In this document: positions 32,301-40,592 of the stretch, piece by piece
Layout: every line of letters begins with the position of its first letter
Numbering within the stretch: position 1 is the first letter of the stretch
Assembly (NCBI GenBank): GCA_938041035.1
Contig: CALHYX010000079.1
Coordinates: 1-64,000 of the forward strand
DNA length: 64,000 nt
Direction: 5' to 3'
DNA from: an uncultured Acidimicrobiales bacterium
GTDB taxonomy: Bacteria > Actinomycetota > Acidimicrobiia > Acidimicrobiales > SHLQ01
Position numbers and translations under genes: made by a program
Notes under the pieces: generated by a model
What the model was told of the DNA's origin: nothing
The model's database searches: none
What the model saw: only the letters and a program-made list of their open reading frames with translations

Positions 32301-34634
32301 ATGAAACAGCTCTGGAAGGTCCTCGTGACCTTTGCCCTTTTGGCGGCGACCATCGCCGGGGTGCAATCGAATGGCTCCGTGCTACCGAGCGCCGAGGCCG
32401 TGGTGCCCGCGGGGGCGTCTTCGTTCTCGGCCCTCACCCCGGTCCGGCTGTTCGACACCCGCACGGCGGCGTTCCCGTCGGGCAAGGTCGGCGCCGGGCA
32501 GACGCTGAGCGTCCAGGTCGCCGGCCAGGCCGGTGTGCCGGCCAACGCCACCGCGGTGGTGCTCAACGTCACCGGCACCCAGGCCACAACCAGCGGCTTC
32601 CTCACCATCTACGAGGCGGGTGTGCCCCGGCCGCAGGCGTCCTCGCTGAACCTCATCGCCGGGCAGACGGCGCCAAACATGGTGATCGTCCCCATCGGAA
32701 ACGGTGGCAACGTGAACTTCTACTCCTCCGGCGGAGCGCACGTCATCGCCGATGTCTCCGGGTACTTCACCGGCACCTCGAGCGCCGAACGCTCCGGCCG
32801 GCTCGTGCCGATCGACCCGCTGCGGCTGTTCGACACCCGCACGCCCGCAACCCCGTCGGGCAAGGTCGGGGCCGGTCAGACCCTGAACGTGCAGGTTGCC
32901 GGGTTTGCCGGCGTTCCGAACACTGGGGCGTCAGCCGTGGTCATCAACCTCACCGGCACCCAGTCCAACGCGGCCGGGTTCGTCACCGCGTTCCCGACCG
33001 GCGATCCCCGCCCCAACGCGTCGGTGCTCAACATGGAGCGCGCGAACCACACGGCCGCCAACCTGGCGATCGTTCCCCTCGGCACGGGCGGACAGATCAG
33101 CCTGTACGCGCTGCGCGGTGTCCATCTGCTCGGCGATGTCGTCGGGTACATGACCGATGGTTCGGCGCCACTGTCGGAGGCCGGACTGTTCGTGCCGCTC
33201 ACCCCCGCGCGCGTGTTCGACACCCGCACGCCGGCCCCGCCGTCCGGCAAGGTTCCGGCGTTCAGCACCGTGTCGGCTCAACACACCGGAGTCGCCGGTA
33301 TCCCGGCCAGCGGCGTGGCCGCGGTCTCGCTGAACGTGACCGGTGTCGATGCCACGGCTCCGGGTCACATCACCGGATTCCCGACGGGCGCTCCGATCCC
33401 GACGGCGTCCACGTTGAACCTCACCTACCCGGGTGAGACCCGGCCGAACGCCGCCATCTTGCCCATCGGCACCGGCGGCAACATCAGTTACTACAGCGCC
33501 CGCGGAGCCCATGTGCTCGCCGACGCCAACGGCTACTTCACCACCGAGGCCACGTCCTCGCCCGACAGCGACAACGACGGGTTGACCGACGCCGAAGAGG
33601 CGGTCCTCGGCACCGATCCGTTCAACCCCGACACCGACGGCGACGCGCTGCTCGACGGCTGGGAGGTCAACGGCCACCCGAACACCGAGCCGTTGCCCGG
33701 CGCTGATCCGCTGCGGGCCGACATCTACGTCGAGATGGACTACATGGTGCGGGCATCGGCCTCCAACGGGCTCGGCCCGAACGCGACGGTGATGGCCAAC
33801 ATCGTCGACTCGTTCGACAACGCGCCGAACAGCAACCCCGACGGATCGACCGGCATCACCATTCACCTCGACCTCGACGACCAGGTGCCGTACGACAACG
33901 ACCTGAACCCCGTGACATCGCAGTTCAATGCGCTGCGCGACAGCTGGTTCGACCCGTTGCGCCGACCGATCTATCACTACATGATCTGGGCGGACCGCTA
34001 CAGCGGTGGCACCTCCAGCGGCCTGTCGTTCGGCATCAACGCCGCCGACTTCATCGTGACCCACGGAGGGTGGAACGGAAATCAGGGCGGCACCGACACG
34101 CAGAAGACGGGCACGTTCATTCATGAGCTCGGCCACAATCTCAATCTGCGGCACGGTGGCATCGACAACGTGAACTACAAGCCCAACTACATCAGCGTCA
34201 TGACCTATGCGTTCCAGACCCGAGGTGTGCCGGGGCCGGGCGGGACCACCCTGTTCGACTACCAACGCTTCGACCTGCCGTCGCTCGACGAGAATGCGCT
34301 GAGCGAGGTGAACGGGGTGAACGCCGGACCGGAGTGGGCTGGCTACTCCACGTATCAGTACTGCGGCAGCACGCGAATCCTGACCAACGGGCTGACCAAC
34401 ATCGACTGGAGTTGTAACGGCAGCATCCAGGGCGGCACGGTCGGAAACGACGTCAACAACTCCGGCGGCAGTCGGAGCGTGCTCCTGTCGTTCAACGACT
34501 GGGCCAACATCTCCTTCACCGGTGGTGGGGTGATCGGTGCGGGCGGCGATTCGCTTCTGGCGCCGATCTCGCCGAACCGGATGGATGAGCCCGGCCCGGA
34601 GCTCACCGAAGAACAAGATCAGGCGCACGGCTAG
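32301..34634 (+). CDS. Secreted metzincin-type metalloprotease with three FDTRT repeats
   Basis: 777 residues. Signal peptide WKVLVTFALLAATIAGVQS. Three tandem repeats of about 115 residues (44-158, 166-285, 297-414) each run from VRLFDTRT or VFDTRT to a Gly-Tyr-rich end such as ADVSGYF. A calcium-binding thrombospondin-3-like segment DSDNDGLTDAEEAVLGTDPF (422-441) and PDTDGDALLDGWEVN follow. The protease domain carries HELGHNLNLRH (608-618), the HExxHxxxxxH zinc motif with Asn in place of the usual Gly, and a candidate Met-turn SVMTY (632-636). Substrate unknown; the repeats probably bind cell surface or glycan. Confidence 0.82.
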   Translation: MKQLWKVLVTFALLAATIAGVQSNGSVLPSAEAVVPAGASSFSALTPVRLFDTRTAAFPSGKVGAGQTLSVQVAGQAGVPANATAVVLNVTGTQATTSGFLTIYEAGVPRPQASSLNLIAGQTAPNMVIVPIGNGGNVNFYSSGGAHVIADVSGYFTGTSSAERSGRLVPIDPLRLFDTRTPATPSGKVGAGQTLNVQVAGFAGVPNTGASAVVINLTGTQSNAAGFVTAFPTGDPRPNASVLNMERANHTAANLAIVPLGTGGQISLYALRGVHLLGDVVGYMTDGSAPLSEAGLFVPLTPARVFDTRTPAPPSGKVPAFSTVSAQHTGVAGIPASGVAAVSLNVTGVDATAPGHITGFPTGAPIPTASTLNLTYPGETRPNAAILPIGTGGNISYYSARGAHVLADANGYFTTEATSSPDSDNDGLTDAEEAVLGTDPFNPDTDGDALLDGWEVNGHPNTEPLPGADPLRADIYVEMDYMVRASASNGLGPNATVMANIVDSFDNAPNSNPDGSTGITIHLDLDDQVPYDNDLNPVTSQFNALRDSWFDPLRRPIYHYMIWADRYSGGTSSGLSFGINAADFIVTHGGWNGNQGGTDTQKTGTFIHELGHNLNLRHGGIDNVNYKPNYISVMTYAFQTRGVPGPGGTTLFDYQRFDLPSLDENALSEVNGVNAGPEWAGYSTYQYCGSTRILTNGLTNIDWSCNGSIQGGTVGNDVNNSGGSRSVLLSFNDWANISFTGGGVIGAGGDSLLAPISPNRMDEPGPELTEEQDQAHG

Positions 34635-34654
34635 ACGCGCTCCCCCCGAACGCT

Positions 34655-34697
34655 CCGCAGGCGTTGTGGTGCCCCTCCGGCACCGCAACACCTGCGG
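34655..34697 (+). terminator. Long hairpin after protease gene (terminator or REP variant)
   Basis: Stem of 19 positions with one mismatch and one G-T wobble: arms CCGCAGGCGTTGTGGTGCC and GGCACCGCAACACCTGCGG around CCTCC, 20 nt after the stop. The core GGTGCC/GGCACC is shared with the REP-like palindromes. No T-tract. Confidence 0.6.
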
Positions 34698-34702
34698 ATG
34701 AC

Positions 34703-34735
34703 GCGGTCGAACCACAATCGAATCGCGGTCGAACC
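34703..34735. repeat. Direct repeat GCGGTCGAACC, 22-nt period
   Basis: GCGGTCGAACC at 34703-34713 and 34725-34735, immediately upstream of the ABC-F -10 element. The position fits a protein-binding site, but no regulator is known. Confidence 0.5.
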
Positions 34736-34738
34736 GCA

Positions 34739-34744
34739 TAGCCT
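34739..34744 (+). promoter_or_regulatory. -10 element, ABC-F gene
   Basis: TAGCCT, 6 nt before the ATG at 34751. Confidence 0.6.
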
Positions 34745-34750
34745 CGGGGA

Positions 34751-36502
34751 ATGATCCTCGTCGATGGCGACAAGCTGACCATGAGCCGGCCCGGCCGGCC
34801 GCTGTTCAGCAACCTTTCGGTCACCATTGCCTCCGGCGATCGGCTCGGCATCGTCGGGTTGAACGGGTGCGGTAAATCGACGCTCGTCCGGGTGCTGATC
34901 GGCGAAGCCGAGCCCGAGGAGGGCGTGGTGCGGCGCGGCCGGGGTGTCCGGCTGGCCACCCTCACCCAGAACCCCAGGCTCACGCCGGGCACCGTCCGCG
35001 ATGCGGTCGGTCAGGGGTGGGAGGGCGAAGCGGTACTCGACCGGTTGGGTATGGGCGACCGACTCGACGCCGACGTCTCGACCCTGTCGGGCGGCGAGGA
35101 GAAGCGGGTCGCCCTGGCGCGCACGCTGGTGGCCGAGGCCGACCTGCTGGTGCTCGATGAGCCCACCAACCACCTCGACATCGACGGCATCGCCTGGTTG
35201 GAGGACCGCCTCGCCGGTTTCCCCGGCGGACTGCTGCTCGTGACCCACGATCGTCATCTGCTCGACGCGGTCACCACCCGTGTGCTCGAGATCGACCGGG
35301 GCAACGGCTACATCCATGAAGGCGGGTACGACGCGTACCTGGAGGGGCGGGCCGCCCGCGAGGAAGCGGCCGGCGTCGCCGAAGCGGTGCGCGCCAATCT
35401 GGCGCGGCGCGAGCTCGCCTGGTTGCGGCGCGGGGCGCCGGCCCGCACTCGCAAGTCCAAGAGCCGCATCGCCCGGGCCAACGCCCTCCTCGCCGACGGA
35501 CCGCAGGCGGCGGCGCGCAGCGGCGAACTGAATCTCCACGTCGACACGCCCCGCCTCGGCGATCAGGTGGTCGAGCTCAAGGGCGTCACCGCCGGCCGCC
35601 CGGGCAAGCCAGCCATCGTCACCAACGTGAAGCTCTCCATCGGGCCCGAGGAGCGGCTCGGCATCGTCGGGGTCAACGGTTCGGGGAAATCCACGTTGCT
35701 CGACACGATCGCCGGCCGGATCGAGCCGGCCGAGGGCACGGTCGTGCGCGGCCCCACCGTGCAGTTGGGCTACTACGACCAGACCGGCCGCGAGCTCGAC
35801 CCGAAGCAGCGGGTGCGCGACGCGATGGTCGATGGCGACGGCGACCCCGACTGGCGGGTCGGCAAACTCCTCGAGAGTTTCTGGTTCGATTCCGATACCC
35901 AGTTCGCCCCGATCGAACTGCTCTCCGGTGGCGAGCGTCGGCGCCTGCAGCTGGTGATGACACTGGCCGACAAGCCCAACGTGTTGCTTCTCGATGAGCC
36001 AACTAACGACCTCGACCTCGACACGCTACGTGTCCTCGAGGATTTCCTGGAGGACTTTCCCGGCGCGGTGATCGTGGTGAGCCACGACCGGGCCTTTCTG
36101 GAGCGCACCGTCGACGACGTCGTCGTGCTCGACGGGTCCGGTCGGGTCGGGCGCATCCCCGGTGGCTACGCCGCGTGGGAGGACGAGCGCCGCGCTGCTC
36201 GCGGCCGGAAACGGTCATCGGCGGGGGCGAAACCCGCCCTCCCGGCGACATCGGCCCCCGCGGAACCCGCGGCCGATGCCCCGTCGGCGAGCACGTTGCG
36301 ATTTCGGATGAAGGATCTCGAGAAGGCGATGCGCCCGCTCCAGAAGCGGCGCGACGTCCTGGTGGCCGAACTCGACGCGAAGCGAGATGACCACGCGGCG
36401 CTGGTCGAACTGGGAGCCGAGTTCGACCGGGTCGGCGCTGAACTCGACCGCCTGGAAGAGGAGTGGCTGGAGGCCGGGGCGGCGCTCGAAGACCGCTTCT
36501 GA
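34751..36502 (+). CDS. ABC-F family ATPase (Uup-like)
   Basis: Cytoplasmic twin-cassette ATPase without membrane domain, 583 residues. These proteins act on ribosomes or, for Uup, in DNA/ribosome-linked processes. Both cassettes are complete: Walker A GLNGCGKST and GVNGSGKST, signatures LSGGEEKR and LSGGERRR, Walker B LLVLDEPTNHLD and LLLDEPTNDLD. The inter-cassette linker is Arg/Ala rich. A C-terminal coiled coil (about residues 515-580, FRMKDLEKAMRPLQKRRDVL) after an Ala/Pro linker is the Uup hallmark. Confidence 0.88.
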   Translation: MILVDGDKLTMSRPGRPLFSNLSVTIASGDRLGIVGLNGCGKSTLVRVLIGEAEPEEGVVRRGRGVRLATLTQNPRLTPGTVRDAVGQGWEGEAVLDRLGMGDRLDADVSTLSGGEEKRVALARTLVAEADLLVLDEPTNHLDIDGIAWLEDRLAGFPGGLLLVTHDRHLLDAVTTRVLEIDRGNGYIHEGGYDAYLEGRAAREEAAGVAEAVRANLARRELAWLRRGAPARTRKSKSRIARANALLADGPQAAARSGELNLHVDTPRLGDQVVELKGVTAGRPGKPAIVTNVKLSIGPEERLGIVGVNGSGKSTLLDTIAGRIEPAEGTVVRGPTVQLGYYDQTGRELDPKQRVRDAMVDGDGDPDWRVGKLLESFWFDSDTQFAPIELLSGGERRRLQLVMTLADKPNVLLLDEPTNDLDLDTLRVLEDFLEDFPGAVIVVSHDRAFLERTVDDVVVLDGSGRVGRIPGGYAAWEDERRAARGRKRSSAGAKPALPATSAPAEPAADAPSASTLRFRMKDLEKAMRPLQKRRDVLVAELDAKRDDHAALVELGAEFDRVGAELDRLEEEWLEAGAALEDRF

Positions 36503-36677
36503 GCCGAGTGCGCTCCCACTTTGACCCGCTGGCAGCGGGATTACGGTCGCGATGTCCCCCGCACTCGGTTAGATCCTGAGCGAATTTGCCGACACCATAG
36601 GGAAGCGGCCCCCGGGCGGGGGTCGAGATTCGTACTCGCGCAGCACCGACCCCCCGGCGGTGGAAGGAACCACGCAC

Positions 36678-38330
36678 ATGAGCATCGCAGAGCAGCTCGA
36701 GGCCAAACTCGGGCTCACCACCGTCGAATTGCAGTCAGGCCTTAGCCAGGTCGAGCTATTTCGAGCTGCGATCGCCAACGACCGAGGGCGTACGGCACTC
36801 AACGGTCCCGACGACGCCCAGAAGGCGTTCGCAACCGCCCTGGGCGAGGAAGGCCCGCTCGTCTACTACACCGACCCGACGTGCACCGGCCGCCCCGTGA
36901 AGGACACCTTCGCCGTCGCTCGCGACAGCGTGACCGAGGACGTGTGGTGGAAGCCGGACTTCCAGAAGTTCGACCCGGACGCCTTCGACGCTCTGCTCCC
37001 TCGGGTGGTCGCTCACCTGAACGAGCGCAATGCCACCCTGTACACGACCGATGTGTTCTGCGGCTGGGATCCCGAATTCGCCGAGCCCTACCGCTTTGTC
37101 GGCGAGTACGCGACCCACGCCTACTTCTGCAACATCATGTTCCCGAAGTCCGTGCGCGACGACTCCGACCGCGCCGAGACCGGTTGGACGCTGCTCAACG
37201 TCCCGTCGTTTCACTGCGACCCCGAGCGCGACGGCACCCTGACCCAACGTGCGGTGATCATCGACATCGAGAACCGCATCGCCCTGGTCCTCGGCCGCGC
37301 CGACTACTGCGGCGTCAACAAGAAGACCATGTTCACGCTGATGAACTTCGTGCTGCCGTCCAAGGGTCAGCTGAGCATGCACTGCTCGGCCAATGTCGGC
37401 GCCGATGACGACAGCGCCATCTTGTTCGGCCTGTCCGGCACCGGTAAGACCACGTTGTCGGCTGATCCGAACCGTCAACTCATCGGCGACGACGAGCACG
37501 TGTGGACCGAGACCGGCGTCTCGAACTTCGAGGACGGTTGCTACGCCAAGCTGATCGACCTGTCGAAGGAAAACGAGCCGGTGATCGCTGCCGCGCTGTC
37601 GATGAAGGGCACGTTGATCGAGAACGTGCCGGCGCTGCCGGGCAAGGCGATCAGCGATACCGATCCGCAGGACTTTGACCTCACCGATGGGTCGGTGACC
37701 GAGAACACCCGGTTCGCCTACCCCCTCACGTGCAACCCCGATGTCGCCGAAGGCGCACGGGGCCCGCACCCACAGACGATCGTGCTGTTGACGGCGGATG
37801 CCTTCGGTGTCTTGCCGCCGGTGTCGATCCTCGACGAGGACGAGGTGATGTACCACTTCGTGATGGGCTTCACCTCCAAGCTCGCCGGCACCGAGGTGGG
37901 CGTGACCGAACCCGAAGCGACGTTCTCGTCCTGCTTCGGCGCCCCGTTCATGTCGCACAAGGCGTCGGTCTACGCCGAGTTGTTGGCCAACCGGATGAGC
38001 GAGCACAAGACGCGCTGCATCCTGTTGAACACCGGCTGGTCCGGTGGCCCCTACGGCAAGGGAGAGCGCATGTCGCTCACGGCCACCCGAGCGCTGCTCG
38101 ACGCCGCCCTCAACGGCGAACTCGACGGGGTCGAGACCGAGGTCGAGCCCACGCTGGGTCTGCGCATGCCGGTGTCGTGCCCCAACGTCGACGCCGCCAT
38201 CTTGAACCCGCGCAACACCTGGGACGACGTCGACGACTACGACGCCGCCGCCGTCCGCCTGCGCGACATGTTCCGGTCCAACTACGAGGTCCAGGGATAC
38301 GCCGAGCTCGGCATCAAAGCCGCAATGTAG
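36678..38330 (+). CDS. pckA: Phosphoenolpyruvate carboxykinase (ATP)
   Basis: Converts oxaloacetate and ATP to phosphoenolpyruvate in gluconeogenesis; 550 residues. The ATP-dependent class is shown by the kinase motif FGLSGTGKTTLSADPNRQLI and the following GDDEHVW. Also seen: RADYCGVNKKTMF, SMHCSANVG and the substrate-site FPKSVRDDSDRAETGW. Many actinomycetes use the unrelated GTP enzyme instead, so this is informative about lineage. The start at 36678 has GGAAGGA about 9 nt upstream. A small GC hairpin (CCCGCT-GGC-AGCGGG, 36526-36540) lies in the preceding gap. Confidence 0.95.
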   Translation: MSIAEQLEAKLGLTTVELQSGLSQVELFRAAIANDRGRTALNGPDDAQKAFATALGEEGPLVYYTDPTCTGRPVKDTFAVARDSVTEDVWWKPDFQKFDPDAFDALLPRVVAHLNERNATLYTTDVFCGWDPEFAEPYRFVGEYATHAYFCNIMFPKSVRDDSDRAETGWTLLNVPSFHCDPERDGTLTQRAVIIDIENRIALVLGRADYCGVNKKTMFTLMNFVLPSKGQLSMHCSANVGADDDSAILFGLSGTGKTTLSADPNRQLIGDDEHVWTETGVSNFEDGCYAKLIDLSKENEPVIAAALSMKGTLIENVPALPGKAISDTDPQDFDLTDGSVTENTRFAYPLTCNPDVAEGARGPHPQTIVLLTADAFGVLPPVSILDEDEVMYHFVMGFTSKLAGTEVGVTEPEATFSSCFGAPFMSHKASVYAELLANRMSEHKTRCILLNTGWSGGPYGKGERMSLTATRALLDAALNGELDGVETEVEPTLGLRMPVSCPNVDAAILNPRNTWDDVDDYDAAAVRLRDMFRSNYEVQGYAELGIKAAM

Positions 38331-38391
38331 CCCGTACTTCCGGCTGGGCCGTGACCTCGCCTGCCCCGGTGTCGGGGGCGGGGATGGCGCT

Positions 38392-38622
38392 TTAGAAGCC
38401 GGGAATCTCCGGCGTACCCATGTCGATTTCGCTGCCGAGGCTGATGTTGGTGGCTCGGCCTTCGGGGTCGACCTCAAACATCACCCGCTGGCCCTGGCGC
38501 AGCATGCGGAACAGGGACCCGTCGAGGGCGGTGGGGGAGAGGTCGTAGTCGGCGAGATCGGTGTCGCACACGACGACACCGTCACCGGTACCCGGGTCGT
38601 AGGACTTCACCACGCCCTGCAT
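38392..38622 (-). CDS. Cold-shock-domain-like small protein
   Basis: 76 residues, OB-fold cold-shock-like: MQGVVKSYDPGTGDGVVVCD resembles the first strands of CspA, but the RNP1 aromatic motif GFGFI is replaced by DGVVVC. Nucleic-acid binding may therefore differ. LRQGQRVMFEVDPEGRATNI matches the later strands. It begins 3 nt after the rpmB stop, so it is cotranscribed with ribosomal protein L28. It converges with pckA. Confidence 0.7.
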   Translation of the reverse strand: MQGVVKSYDPGTGDGVVVCDTDLADYDLSPTALDGSLFRMLRQGQRVMFEVDPEGRATNISLGSEIDMGTPEIPGF

Positions 38623-38625
38623 GGA

Positions 38626-38820
38626 CTAGCGAACAGCCTTCTCGACCTTGCCGGCCTTCAGGCAACCGGTGCACACGTTGACGCGCTTGACGCCACCGTT
38701 GACCCGGGCACGAACCCGCTGGATGTTGGGGTTCCACCGACGCCGCGTGCGACGGTGCGAGTGGCTGACTCGCATGCCGAAGCCGGGACGCTTGCCGCAG
38801 ACGTCGCATACCGATGCCAT
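38626..38820 (-). CDS. rpmB: 50S ribosomal protein L28
   Basis: 64-residue ribosomal protein. N-terminal MASVCDVCGKRPGFGMRVSH and the basic SHRRTRRRWNPNIQRVRAR are diagnostic. The two Cys pairs CDVC and CTGC mark it as the zinc-binding C+ form. The ATG at 38820 has GGAG 7 nt upstream. Divergent from the DAK gene across 121 nt. Confidence 0.95.
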   Translation of the reverse strand: MASVCDVCGKRPGFGMRVSHSHRRTRRRWNPNIQRVRARVNGGVKRVNVCTGCLKAGKVEKAVR

Positions 38821-38926
38821 TGCATTCTCCAAAACGTGAACTCGAACAGCGCATGAGCGTATCGGCTCGCGCGGGTATTTCTGCAATCGGAGCACCCCGG
38901 ACGGGATTGCGGACCGCATAGTTGGC

Positions 38927-38932
38927 TACGCT
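38927..38932 (+). promoter_or_regulatory. -10 element, DAK gene
   Basis: TACGCT, 9 nt before the ATG at 38942; leader of at most a few nt. Confidence 0.5.
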
Positions 38933-38941
38933 CTGGCCTCG

Positions 38942-40585
38942 ATGACCACCCCACTGCTCGACGCGGCGACTCTGCGTGCGATCGTCGTCGCCTTCCGCGA
39001 TGCGCTCAACGAACACCGCGAAGCGATCAACGTCTTGAACGTGTACCCGGTACCCGATGGCGACACCGGTACCAACATGGCGCTCACGCTCGATTCGGTG
39101 TGCGAAGAGGTGGATGGGGCCGGCGATGACATGGCGAGCGTCTGCAAGGCGATTTCGCACGGCTCACTCATGGGTGCCCGGGGCAACTCCGGCGTCATCA
39201 TGTGTCAGCTCCTGCGGGGACTGTCCGAGACGATCGGAGGCCACGAGGGCGATGGGGTCAACGGAACCGTCTTTGCCGAGGCCCTCGGCTCCGCTGCCGC
39301 AGCGGCGTACGGCGCGGTCGGCAATCCGGTCGAGGGCACGATTCTCACCGTCGCTCGGGAGGCGGGTGAAGCCGCTATCGCCGCTGCGGCGACCACCGAT
39401 GATCTCTCCGCCGTCGTCAACGCGGCGCGGATCGAGGCCGCTGCCTCGCTCGAACGCACGCCCACCCTGCTTCCCGTCCTCGCGGATGCCGGCGTGGTCG
39501 ATGCCGGTGGCGCGGGGTTTGTCCTCTTTCTCGACGCCATGTTGTCGGTGATCGACGGCACACCGATTCCCGAGCCCGAGGTGCCGGCCGAGGCCCCGGT
39601 GCTCACCCAGCCGGCCGCGGCTTCAGGCGACGGGTCGAAGGACGTTTCCGAGCTGCGCTATGAGGTCATGTACTTCCTCGACGCTCCCGATGATTCCATC
39701 GACGCCTTCAAAGCGGCCTGGGCGGCGATCGGCGACTCGATCGTCGTCGTCGGCGGGGACGGCGTCCACAACTGCCACGTACACACCGACGACATCGGAG
39801 CGGCCATCGAAGCCGGCATCGAGGTTGGCCGGCCGCACAAGATCCGGGTGACCGACCTCCTCGAGGAGGTCGCCGAGCGCGACTGGGTGAACGAGGCGCT
39901 CGGTCACACGCCTCCGCCCGCAAAGCACGTGCCCACCGCGGTGGTCGCTGTGTGCATGGGCACCGGTGTCGAGGCCATTTTCCGTTCGCTCGGTGTGCAA
40001 CACGTGATCACGGGCGGCCAGACCATGAACCCGTCGACCGCCCAGCTGCTCGAAGCGGCCGAGGCGGTGAACGCCGACGAGGTCGTGCTGTTGCCGAACA
40101 ACAAGAACATCATCCCGGTGGCCGAACAGGTCGATGCACAGTCCTCCCGTTCGGTTCGGGTCGTGCCCACCCGTGGCATCGCCGAGGGGTTCGCCAGCCT
40201 GCTGCAATACGACCCCCAGGCCGACGCCGCCGACAACCAGGCGCGTATGGCCAGCGCCGCCGAATCCGTGGTCGCCGGCGAGGTCACCCAGGCGGTGCGC
40301 GAGTCGAATTCCGATGTCGGTCCCATCGCCGAGGGCGATTGGCTGGGAATTGCCCGCGCGGGTATCCGCTCGGTCGCCCCGACCCTGGTCGACGCTGCGG
40401 TCGGGTTGCTCGACGAGTTGATCGACGACACGCACGAGATCGTGACCCTGATCGCCGGATCCGGCGCCGATGCGGCCACCACCGCCGCGGTCACCGACTG
40501 GATCGACGCCAACCGTCCCGAGGTCGAGGTCGAGGTGCACGACGGCGGCCAGCCCCTGTACCCGTTCTACTTCGGCATCGAATAG
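38942..40585 (+). CDS. DAK-domain protein, FakA/YloV-like
   Basis: 547-residue protein of the dihydroxyacetone-kinase-like family. In Firmicutes FakA phosphorylates fatty acids held by a FakB protein, feeding PlsX/PlsY. The N-terminal Dak2 domain shows NVYPVPDGDTGTNMALTL and SHGSLMGARGNSGVIMCQLL, which bind Mg-ATP. The C-terminal half carries HVHTDDIGAAIEAG and LLPNNKNIIPVAEQVD, typical of YloV. plsX lies 6 kb downstream, but no FakB is seen here. recG starts 7 nt after the stop. Confidence 0.85.
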   Translation: MTTPLLDAATLRAIVVAFRDALNEHREAINVLNVYPVPDGDTGTNMALTLDSVCEEVDGAGDDMASVCKAISHGSLMGARGNSGVIMCQLLRGLSETIGGHEGDGVNGTVFAEALGSAAAAAYGAVGNPVEGTILTVAREAGEAAIAAAATTDDLSAVVNAARIEAAASLERTPTLLPVLADAGVVDAGGAGFVLFLDAMLSVIDGTPIPEPEVPAEAPVLTQPAAASGDGSKDVSELRYEVMYFLDAPDDSIDAFKAAWAAIGDSIVVVGGDGVHNCHVHTDDIGAAIEAGIEVGRPHKIRVTDLLEEVAERDWVNEALGHTPPPAKHVPTAVVAVCMGTGVEAIFRSLGVQHVITGGQTMNPSTAQLLEAAEAVNADEVVLLPNNKNIIPVAEQVDAQSSRSVRVVPTRGIAEGFASLLQYDPQADAADNQARMASAAESVVAGEVTQAVRESNSDVGPIAEGDWLGIARAGIRSVAPTLVDAAVGLLDELIDDTHEIVTLIAGSGADAATTAAVTDWIDANRPEVEVEVHDGGQPLYPFYFGIE

Positions 40586-40592
40586 CCGCTCC

